DNA from: Pseudoips prasinana
Lineage: Eukaryota; Arthropoda; Insecta; Lepidoptera; Nolidae
Direction of reading: 5' to 3'
NCBI GenBank assembly: GCA_951640165.1
Contig: OX621253.1
Coordinates: 30,201,969 to 30,265,968 of the forward strand
Length of the DNA: 64,000 nt
The notes under the pieces were generated by a model that saw only the letters and a list, made by a program, of their open reading frames with translations, searched no databases and had not been told where the DNA came from. Below, in pieces: positions 22,501 to 34,500 of this stretch; the first letter of the stretch is position 1; each line of letters starts with the position of its first letter. The position numbers and the translations under genes were made by a program.

Positions 22501-25500
22501 TTGTGTATTCGGACTCTGATTGTGTAGAGAACGGAAGTATATAATTTAAACATTTAACTGTATTTAATTATTTAAAACTGATATCTGTAACTAGAAAATT
22601 ATCTTTATTGTCACAGTTATTTGACAGACCTAAACCCGGCACGTAAATTTCGCGCGCTTTTTGTTTGGTTGGATTTTGTGAAATACCAACCTCGCAAAAT
22701 CCAAAGAAAAAGCGCGCGAAATTTACACGCGGGATTAGGTATAGACAATTTTTATGAAATTTTAGAGAGCGTTGTCTACGGCTTGTTTCACACATAACGT
22801 AAGAGTTTAAGTTTTTTGCATAAATTGTTTGCACAGTTAGTTTTTAGTTACGGCCTGCAAGAGGTCGATGAATTACGCTCCAGCAATAACGACTAAATTT
22901 AACAAGGGCACAGGAAAATGTTTCTTATAATCGGGCTATAACTTGTAATTTGAAATGATAGATTTCCTTGTGAGCCAGATCGATAGACATCGATCCTTCT
23001 CGCATGTTTTACGTATACATTTATTCAATCAGACGTATTGAAATTCACCTCTGTGGCCCTGATCATAAACTTGCCGTCACTTTGGGGATACGCTTTGCTC
23101 TTCAGCGTTCTTTCGTAAGCACTTAGGGTGATTTTCGCAGTACAAACATCAGGTCACAGATAAAAATAAGATTTCATAATAGTTTTATTACTAAACATTA
23201 CTTCCGTTCTCTGGCGTCGTATTGATTTTGTTTGCATATTATAGTACTAATTAGGAATCATTTATCTGCTTAAGTGAGCGGGCTGCTTTTGAATATTATT
23301 GATTAAGTTTTTTTTATTTTAAATTGCGTATATACCTAAACGTGATGAGTGTGGGACGATTGTTCCATAGACACGAAAAAATGTCTCACCTTAACATAAT
23401 TAAACCAGCCAAGTTTTAATTAGTCTCAGGTCTGCGAGAGTAAGTTTTCAATTTCAATTTCAAGTGCGTCCATTGTTCCTTGGTAGTTTCTAATAAGTGG
23501 CAAGTAATTCTGTGCATAATATGTCTAACTTAAGTAAATATATAAAGTTGAGTTGTTTCTGGCCCTGGAATAATAACAGTTCCACTTCATATTATCCCCT
23601 GGGTGTTGTAAAAGGCAACTCAAATCAAATCTCGTGTATATGCCCCATTGAGTATGTTTCGCCGGAGCGTCTCAACTGGGCCGTGTTGAAACCGGTAGTA
23701 GAGACACCCGCTGAGTTTGTTTAGCTGGGTCTTCTCAGTTGGGGCGCATTGGATCCGGTGGTAGCATTAAAGCGCGACCGTCGTTATAAACACAAGGTCC
23801 GCCATAATAATAACATTTAATTCGTCCTTAATATAGACAGAACCATTCGACAATATGTAGTAAAAATATAGCTAAAATTTTAATTTTGATAATCAAACCT
23901 ACACATGATCCTTGACAATAACTTAATTTAAGTTAGTTAAATATCGTTACTGTTATAAAATAATCTTATTGTAAATTATTTCCTACAATCTGTGTACCTA
24001 AATATCTATATGTACCTAGAAATAATTACAAATTAATTATATATTACTACGAAGATGTTCTGACTATTTACAAGCGCTTTTTTAAAGTCTACGTGAATAA
24101 AAACCTTTTTTATTTTATTTTATTTTTATTCAACTAAGGGATACCTACACCAGGTTGTCAGGGTAGCAGCGCCTCCTGTGTACCTACTAACTACTACCAA
24201 ACCCCGGTCGCCAATTCACCTGTCAAGCGCGGTGACATCGCAAACCCCGTCTAACTTCAGTGTCGTGGAAGCCTTTAGGGGAGGCCTATGTTCAGCAGTT
24301 AACGACAATATGCTGATGAAAAAAAATGAGCGAGTCTTACAGCAGACGCCTATGATGTGCAACATCTGACATGTTATCTAATTGAGATAATGTATGTAAA
24401 GTTAATTTATTAATAATGTGACTGGTTGAAAATATTATCGCATACACTATGCTGTACGTCGTGTTAGCAACCTTACGCAAAATAGGTTGGCACCATCTGA
24501 CATGTGTCACCACCAATCGCCGTCTCGTGCGCGAGTCTGATTAGCACTTGGCCGGTTTGAATTTCTGTTTTTTGTTCGTCGTACTATGACAGTAAACATG
24601 AATTACCTGCCGCCGAATATATTACAAAATTATAGAACTAAATATTAACTTGGCTGGTTTAACGCTTATCGGTTGTAACATATGTTCCTATTTAATTGAT
24701 TTTAGCTTTTATTACAACGCAATAGAGTTTAAAACGGCGGTAACTATTATACCATTGATTAAGGGTTACATATTATTATGTCATTTGCTAAAATGTGATA
24801 ATGTAGTGGAACACTCGTCCTTATGTAGGTAGCATTGCGACGAAGACTTTCTTCGACCAATCAAGTACCTAACAGAAATACCCACAGGGGGGCTACCGCT
24901 TCATTCGCTGCTTATCGTGATCGGCGTTCAAATGGGTGGTTGAAAATGACTAAATCGTTCGTTAAATCGGCTTCCATGAGCACATGTGACGTCATAAATG
25001 GTCCGGAATCGATTTTCTTTTAACTGAATGAAGCTGATTGAACGAATGATTTAGTAATTAATAACTTTCATCGTAAAAGAAAACGTTGACGCACCTTCGA
25101 AAATGGAACATGTAAGAAAAATACAAGGTATTAAAGGTTTCTACATATTGGAAATGGGACCTCCTCTACGATGGAAGAAATGAAGAAACTGATGGCAGAT
25201 GTTGGACTCGCAAAAGACTTTTTTAAGAATGAAAGTATCAAGTTCTAGTACTTGATACTGTGACGCAAATTTCGCTGTTATTCCTTGTCGGCCTTGAGAT
25301 TATTCTTACATCGGAGAAACTATTGGCAAAATTGATTTTATTGGCTAGAAATGAAATAACGAACTCGTTATTTTATTTAGTCTATTAGTTTAATGTACAG
25401 ACGCTAGTACATCCAGCTAACCCAAGCTGTCAAATTTCTGTTATAGATTTTGAACTTAAGCATACGGTTCACTTTCAATTGGGGGAATTTGACAGATTGG

Positions 25501-28500
25501 GGTAGCTTGATGTGCTGGAGTCTCTACTAAATTTGTTGAAAAAAGAGAATTCAATCTATTTGGACGCTGATCACGATGAACGGCGACTTGGCGGTAAGTC
25601 CCCAGGCCAACTTTGAACATGATACGCTGCTGTAGCGCTGTAGGGAGACAAGAGTCCTCGTCGATGTGTTATGCTGATCTCGTTGTACTACAAATGCGTT
25701 GATTAAGTTGATATATGTACATATTTGGAAACATTTTTAAAGCTTGTCTTTCCGCTGAGGATGTTTTTAAACATATTGCCTAGTGTTAACTCATGAGTTT
25801 GCTTCCAGTGGGCATGGTGAACCACAAGCCCTTCCCCGATATTAAGAAGGAAGTCTTCGAGAATACGGACGTGGTGAACTTGCTGAAGACCAACGATCCG
25901 ACACTTATACTGTTACAGGTTAGGTTTCACATTGATATTTTTTATATTTTATGACACTAATATTATAAAGGCGTCAGTTTGTGAGTGTGTATGTTTGTTA
26001 CTTCTTCACGTCTAATTCGTCTAATACGTCTATAAATTTTGGTATGTAGTTAACTTTTTTTGTTTATTCAATATATTATTTCATTGCACATTACATTTAA
26101 CAGGCCGAACCGCAGAAACCTCTAAGGGTTTATGTGGGTACCCATGCAGCTGAATAACTGGTAGAAAACGAGTCTAATCGCAAAACGTAAGTGACACCTA
26201 AACACGTGGCAGCGTGTCAAGCCAAGTTCAAGCAAAGGAACTGGCTAGCCAGCGCCAAGTACGAACCACTTGGTGCCACTTTTCACCCTTCTATAACTCA
26301 AAACCTCTTTAACGTAAACACATAAAACTACGCGTGTTTAATTATATCCATAAGGTTTAAGGTTTCAATCATTTATTCACATAAAAGACAGAGCCTCTTA
26401 CATGAGAATATTTTTTACATGAAATATACATGAAATATACATAATATAGGTATCCTTTTTAGGAAGGTATGTGTGATAGACACTCCACAGTTTTCATCTC
26501 AAATGTTGAGATTAGGTACACTGAAGATTTAACAGGGTAATGTTCCATTATATAATCTAAGGGTCTAAATCCAATATCTAAGGGTTTATGTGGGTAGCGG
26601 CGAATCGTTCACATATTTACATTTATTTAAGAATTTATTATAAAGCTGAACACCTGACACCTTGCTGGCTGACACCCTGGATTAACACATAGGCTATAAT
26701 TTACAAAGTATAACGCGGGTAAACCTACGGGGGAAAGCTAGTTGTTTATAAATGACAGTCCCACACTAGGGAAATAAATAGCTTCCTTCCTTTATCGCGG
26801 GGTCTTTACAAACAATCAATAAACTAACATAAAGCATATCTACTGGACTGACCTCGGTTCCTGGTTCGGTATCCACCCTGGACAAATCTAAATGTGATAA
26901 AAGAAAATAAAATAAAAAATATTTTATATATATATATCATATCCTATATTTCGGGGGTAGTTGAAGCAAGTGCACTTAAAAATTTCGTAAGATTTAATTT
27001 ATTAAGAATTTAATATTAATTGTTATTTATAATTACATTTTATGGTTAAAATTTATAACTAACCTGTTCCACCTGCCAGTCAAGTGTTGTGACATCATTC
27101 TGTTAACCAATAACAACGATAACTTGCACTTCCACACTTCACTCTAACAACATGGATAGAATTCAATATACACTGCTGGAGATGAAGGATATTTTCCAAA
27201 AGAGGATGACTGAAGTTGAAGCTAAGATCCAGAAGACATCCACCGGCTCCACTTCCACTGAATTGACGGATGAAGTAGCATCTCTCAGGTCATTCATGTT
27301 ACTGCAGCTGGATATTTTACAGAAGCAGATTGATGTGCTAGCCCACACTGTGGACCATATCGAAATTCGTAGTCGTAGACGAATCCTCCTGCTCCATGGT
27401 GTGGCTGAGGAACCGAAGGAAAAAACGGCAGAGGTCGTCACGAAGATCGTCTGTGATAAGCTCCAGCTAAGCGAGTTCAAAGCTACGGATATCCAGCGTT
27501 GTCAACGGATGGGAAGGCCTGTATCTGGCAAGAGACCTAGACCAATCCTATTAAAACTCATCAGGCAGTGTGACCGCGATGCCATCTGGTACTCCAAAAC
27601 CAAGTTGAAAGGCAGCGGTATTACTTTATCGGAGTTCCTCGTCAAGTCACGGCATGATGTTTTCCTAGCCGCAAGGGAGAGACATGGGATTAATCGATGC
27701 TTCACTAAAGATGGTACTGTCTACATCCAGGGAGCAGATCTAACTCGCCATCGAGTAACAACTGTTGACGAGGTCAACAGCATCCCGGTATTTAATCAAG
27801 ATGCTGCCCCGCAGCCGCAGACCGCGACTCAAAAGCCGTCAACAACACGATCCAAACGCACTACCACATCGAAAAAGTAATTCTCGCCATTGTTCATATA
27901 TTAAGTCCTTCTTTATTTATTTTAAATAATACACTTCTGGGTAATGAATTAAGGCACAGTCAGTTTCATCCACAATTCATTAAAATTTACTGTAATCCAC
28001 TAGTTAACTACTTATCAGTACACAGTATCGAATTTCCCACTTCATTCACTTGAACAAAACATTGAAGTTTACTTGAATGTTTTGTTTATTTACCCACTTC
28101 ATAGAATATTGTTAAAAAGTGAAATGTGTCAATGAAATGTGTCACAGTACTCAAAGAGAATATAACCAACTACGTTTTATTATATTAGCGGTCGAGACCC
28201 ATTTCTCATTTTGAATACTTTGAAAAAGTAATGTTTTATACTTTATTTGTAAGTATTTTTATAATTTTTTTGCTTTTCGTTTGTGATACTTAATATTATT
28301 AGATTTTTTTGTTTTTTGTATTTATTACCCAGATAGATTCATACAAGGTTAACATAGTTATTTAACATTTTTTTTCTCTTCTACCACACTACCGGCAGAT
28401 GGACTGTTTAGTATCGTTTGCTTTTTTTTTTTTATATATATTTTATTTTATAACGTTCCACTTTTTATATTAATTTTATAAGATTAATAACTGTTATTTA

Positions 28501-31500
28501 TTGTAGTTTATATATAGGTATATGTCTTATTGTTTAGACACTAGTAGTGATATTGATTATTTTTCGGTAGATAGTGACAATGACAGTTTCGTAAGTATTC
28601 CCTCACTTAGTGAAACACTTCAGTCTCAATTTTCTGATGCTTTCAAGGATTTTAATGTTGTTCACATCAACGCCCAAAGTATTCCGGCACATTTCCCCGA
28701 TATACTGGCTAACTTGGACTGTAAGAATTTGCATGCAATACTTGTCTCAGAGTCGTGGTTAAAACCATGTCTCCCTTCCATTTCATACTCTCTTCCGGGA
28801 TTCAATCTTATTAGGAATGATCGCACGGTGGGCGGTGGCGGAGGTGTTGCCGTTTATCTCCGATCGCATATACCGTACTCAATAATTAGCATGTCATCAC
28901 AGCCACCACCACAGCACGCCGGTGAACATCTTTTTTTGGAGATTGAACTTTGTCACACTAAGCTCCTTCTAGGAGTATACTACTCTCCTTCACTAAGAAT
29001 AAACTTCTTCTCTTCTTTCGAAAACATCTTAGAAAGTCTTGCTCCTTCTTACAGCCATGTTATCATTATGGGTGACTTCAACACCTGCCTCCTAAAAAAA
29101 GACCATCGTACTTCAAACTTTTTATCTGTTATAGAATCAAAAAATTTCACTGTTCTACCTTCGAATGCTACGCATCATTTCCCTAACTCTGTTCCTTCAC
29201 TTCTTGACCTAATTATTGTATCTTCTGTTGAACATGTTATCAAGCATGGTCAATTTTCTGCTGACGTCTTCTCTTATCATGATTTGATTTATCTAACTTA
29301 CAAAATTCGACCCCCTAAAGCAAGTCGGAAAATTCTTTTGCAGCGCAATTTTGATGATATGAATCTGGATGATCTTCGAGAAGAGGCTCGTAACTTAGAT
29401 TGGGAGCCCCTCTTTGCACTTGATTCAATTGACGGCAAGGTTAATTATTTTACACAAAGCCTTATAAAACTCTATGACAAATACGCTCCCACTCGTCCTG
29501 TTAAATTAAAACATCTCCCAGCGCCGTGGCTGACAAAAAACCTTAAAAGTATTATGAACAAGAAAGTAGCTGCTAAGTCAAAATTTAACGCCCGCCCCAA
29601 TTCGGCAAACTGGGAAAAATTCGTAGAAATCCGAAATCACTGCAACAAGGTGTGTAGGCAAGCCCAACGCCAACATATCCATAGTTCCGTAGAAAACGGA
29701 GATCCAGCTAAAGTCTGGAAATTTCTGAGATCATTAGGTGTTGGTAAGTCACGTCAAAACACAATCCCAAAAGATCTGAACTTAGATTTACTAAATCAAC
29801 ATTTCTCTACTTCGCCCAATATACAAAGGGCAACTAAAACGAATACTTTAAATTATCTTTCCACACTTCCAACACCTGATCACACCCAATTTGTCTTTAA
29901 TCATTTTACTAATTGTGATGTTAAGAGAAGCATAATGTCCATCTCATCCAATGCAATTGGCAGTGATTGTCTTAGTCGTAAAATGATCCTACCCATCCTA
30001 GACGAGATCCTTCCCATATCACCCATATTTTGAACCATTCCGTAACCAGTGGCTCCTTCCCGACACAGTGGAAAGAAGCCAAAATTACTCCATTGCCTAA
30101 AAAATCGAATCCTTTATCCTTCACCGAATATCGTCCTATATCCATATTACCGTTCCTATCCAAAGTTCTTGAACGTCTTATTTATAATCAACTAAATCTC
30201 TTCCTTTGCAAGAACTCTCTCCTCAATCCCTTTCAGTCCGGTTTCCGGCAGGGTCATAGTACGACTACGGCACTGATTCACATCACAGATAACCTGAGGT
30301 CTGCTATGGATAGTGGCGAACTAACGGTGCTCTGTCTACTAGATTTTAGCAACGCTTTTAACACCGTAGATTTCGACATATTGCTCGGTATACTATGCTC
30401 TCTGAACATATCTCCAACTGTAATTGATTGGTTTCACAGTTACCTGTATGGCAGACGCCAACGAATTTGTATCGATGATGCAACCTCTTCCTGGAGCTAT
30501 ACATCAGCTGGCGTGCCGCAGGGTGGCGTTTTATCTCCTTTATTATTTGCCATATTCATTAATGCTATATCCAAAAATCTGAATTCGTCCTACCACCTTT
30601 ATGCAGATGATCTTCAAATTTACAGCCGAGCCTCTCCTGATAATCTACCGGAAGCTATAGAATCTATTAATTCAGATCTTTTACATATATGCACATGGAG
30701 TAAATCTTATGGGCTAACAGTAAACCCGTCCAAATCTCAGGCCATTATCGTTGGCAGTACCAGAATGAGATCCAAAGTTGATTGGTCACGAGTCCCTAAC
30801 ATAATGTTTGACAATGCAATTATACCTTTAAGTGACAAAGTGAAAAATTTGGGGATATACATTGACAAGGATCTCTCTTGGGTTTCTCAATTACAGGAGG
30901 TTAGCCGCAGAGTCTTTGCATCTGCGGGATCTCTGAGAAGGCTTCGAAATTTTTTACCAGTAACCACTAAGATTGCGCTTGCTCAATCCATCCTTCTTCC
31001 TATTCTCGACTATGCTGATGCCAGTTATCTCGATTTGACCCAAGAGCAATTTGACAAGCTTGAGCGACTTCAAAATTTTTGTATAAGGTTCATATTTGGG
31101 CTCCGCAAGTATGACCACGTATCTGAATTTCGTTCAAAACTCAAGTGGCTCCCTATACGCCTTCGCCGGAATGCACATATTTTATCCCTTTTATACAGCA
31201 TTATCTTTAATCCTTCTACCCCCTATTATCTTAAAGAACAATTTCAATTTCTAAGTGATACACATGCGAGATCATTGAGATCATCAGAAAATCTAAACTT
31301 GTCTTTACCAACACATTCCACTAACTTTTTTAGTAAATCTTTTACTGTTGAGGCAGCTCGCCTCTGGAATGCGTTGCCTTTAACAATTAGACGTGCTCAA
31401 TCCCTTGTTTTGTTCAAAACACTAGTGAAAAACTACTACTTGTCACTATGAATGCATTTCCACTGTTCTTGCATATTATTTTATTTATTATGTATGTATC

Positions 31501-34500
31501 TATGTATATATTATTATGTTTATGTAATTAAGTATGTATTATATCTAATGACATGGTAGTATTACTATTAAGTAAATGCCATTATTAGTTTGTAAGTATT
31601 TAGATTCCTACTTAAATTATTTTATCTTGCACTACCCTTATCGTGTTGTCTGTCTATATTTCTGGTTCATATCCATCCAAAGGTTGTCTGGAAGAGATCG
31701 CTGACTGCGATAAGACCGCCTATTGTACGATTTCAATAGCTAATTAATATTTCCTATGTTTTTATCTGTAATTGGTGTGCAATAAAGAGTATTTATCTTA
31801 TAAAATAAAAAAGGTTTTTATTCACGTAGACTTTAAAAAAGCGCTTGTAAATAGTCAGAATATGTTTGTAGTAATACAGTTATTATTTCTAGTTACTTAT
31901 TACAGATATTTAGGTACACGAAATGTTACACGAACGAAAATTTATACAATTTATTTTATAATGGTAGTGATATTTAGCTAGCTTGTATTAAGTTATTGTC
32001 AAGGAGATTATGTTTAGGTTTAATTATTGAAATGTATATTTTACTACATATTGTCTGAATGGTTCTGTCTATATTAAGGTATGAATTCAGTATTATTATG
32101 ATAACGGACCTTGTGTTTAAAACGACGGTCGCGCTTTAATGCTACGACCGGATCCAATGCGCCCCAACTGAGAAGACCAGGCGAAACAAACTCAGCAGGT
32201 TCATCTACTACCGGTTTCAACACGGCCCGGTTGAGACGGTCCGGCGAAACATACTCAAGCGGGCATGAACACGGGATTTGGTCCACTTAAAGTAATTATT
32301 TAGTAGGCAAACACAATATCTGCTCGATCGGTTGTCTGAATGAACATTAATTTAGATTATATTTAGGAAACAAAAGAAAAACATCGAAACAATAACATTA
32401 TTCATTTCATCATTATTGATGAGCATGATTAATGATTTTTATGATTTCCCATTTATTGATATTAAATTTACGAATAATGCTATAAATTAAATATTTGTTT
32501 TGTTCTTGTTAGCTACCAGATTCGCTGCCAGGCCGCGGCGGTAAGATGGAAGATGACGTGCCGCGGCGGAAGATCAATGACGACCAACCATCCACTTCCA
32601 CCGATGAGGGTAAAGAAGAAAAACCGGTGAGGGTTTACAGCTATCAATGACTCATATACAACTAGTTTTCTCACACCAAGCGCTTCATCCAAGATGTTTT
32701 GAATGGTTGTCCATGAGATGCTTAATGAGCCTTGTATCTCTCGATACGTCACATGACGATCTTTGAATTAGTTGTCTCACAGCAATGATGTTATCTTCAG
32801 GGAAAGTGGATTTTGGGCGTCCTTCGCGATATTTGTCACTAACACTAGTATGTCCACGCTGGAATTCTAATTACCAGCGTTCAACAGTCCGCAGTAGTGT
32901 TGAAAATGACTAAAGTGACTGAATTAGACTGACTGTCAATTACGGTCAAATTGGTCATTAACTGTAAAAAATTGTCATTTTCAGTCAATTTGATTTCAAT
33001 AATATTTTAGTACCTTTTAAGTTTTTGTCGTTGATAAAAGTATACAACCTCTAAATTGAAACAAAAAAGTGGTTTTTATGACTTATAGTATTATTATATA
33101 GTGTTAATCATTTTACATTTGTAATCATGCGTCCATTTAAGACAAAATGGCAACGTCGCACTGCCTCGCGCATTGACTTTGATGTCGTCTTATCCTCTCA
33201 TGATATAATGCAAAATAAAACGTTGCTTCATTTAAACTTAAATAAATAAATAAACTTGCATATAAATTGGGTACCTAAATGAATAAATAATTGGGTGGTA
33301 GTCGAGAATAGACAATAATATTAGAGTCAAATTGACTGAATATGACAGTAAATGACCGGTCATCGACGAGTCATATTCAGTCATTTTACATCTCTAGTCC
33401 GCAGACATGGGGCTTCATCACTGAACACAGATGTTAGCACTTCAAAACACTGAAGGCGTGTCAGGCCTCTTCGAAAGTTGTAGAAAATTATTGCACGAAC
33501 ATTTTCCTTAGAAAGGTTAATTTTCGCACGTAACCTGACAGATTCCAATCGACGCTGTGACTAAACAATAGCATCAACCCTAATACTTTCAACTGGGGAT
33601 CTACCGCCTAAGTCGCTGAACATCGATTTCTTAAATGGCGTTCAAATAAATAAAGGTAAAAATTAATTAATCAATCGTTAAATCGACTTCAACGTTGACA
33701 ATCGATTCCGGACCATTTAAGACGTCACATGTGCTTATGGAAGCCGATTTAACGATTGATTAAGTCATTTTTACCTTTATTTATTTGAACGCCATTTAAG
33801 AAATCGATGTTCGGCGACTTAGCCGGTAGAGACCCTGTTTTGAAATTCAAAATTTAAACACATTCGAATATAGAACAGTTCCAAATTCAAAATTGCCGCG
33901 AAATATGGAAACTACAGAACTTAAAAGGCTTGCCTACCTAGAAGCAGCTAGCCTCTGTAAGGGTCGAAATTATTATAATTAAATTTTGTCAAAAATTTTT
34001 CCCGTATTTCCAGGTGGACCCCAGATGTCGGTTAGCAGACTTGGAGGAGGGTCGTATTGGAAAATTAAGAGTCCATCAGTCCGGACGGGTCACCCTCGTG
34101 CTTGGAGACACTATGTTCGAGGTGAGTCGGTTCGATTACTCTGTACATAGGGCAAAAGAAAACGTTGACGCAGCTTCGAAAATGGAACTCGCAAATACAA
34201 GGTGTAAAAGGATTCTACGTATTGGAAAGGGCACCTCCCTATACGATGGAAGAAATGAAGAAACCGATACTTGTTTCTCCATTTCTTGTTCAACTCGCAA
34301 GACTTTTAAGAATGGAAGTATCAAATTCTAATACTTGATACTGTGACTTTATAAGATCCCTAGATCTCAAAGATTTCAAAGTGATGAGCAAGAATGCAGT
34401 TTCCCATTTTAAATGATGTATTTATTATTTCCCATTCAGGACGACTATTTGTGTGGCCCGTAACTACTATTTATGGGTTACATGAATACTGAGAGAGTAG

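Larger units (their letters stand above)
27060..31797 (+). mobile_element. Nearly full-length two-ORF LINE (CR1/Jockey-like) in POLR3D intron 6
   Basis: An ORF1-type protein (27152-27880), a 641-bp spacer, an endonuclease plus reverse transcriptase split by one frameshift (28522-31451), and a 3' UTR ending at about 31797 with AATAAAGAGTATTTATCTTA. The 5' boundary is my estimate. The element lies in sense orientation within a 6.6-kb intron. Directly after its 3' end begins a minus-oriented copy of the dispersed tail repeat. No RNase H domain is visible. Confidence 0.85.

Noticed and set aside
30030..30033. Overlapping start/stop as a deliberate LINE ORF2/ORF3 junction
   Set aside because: No ATG starts the second frame, and RT sequence upstream of the first stop continues in it, so a frameshift is the simpler explanation.
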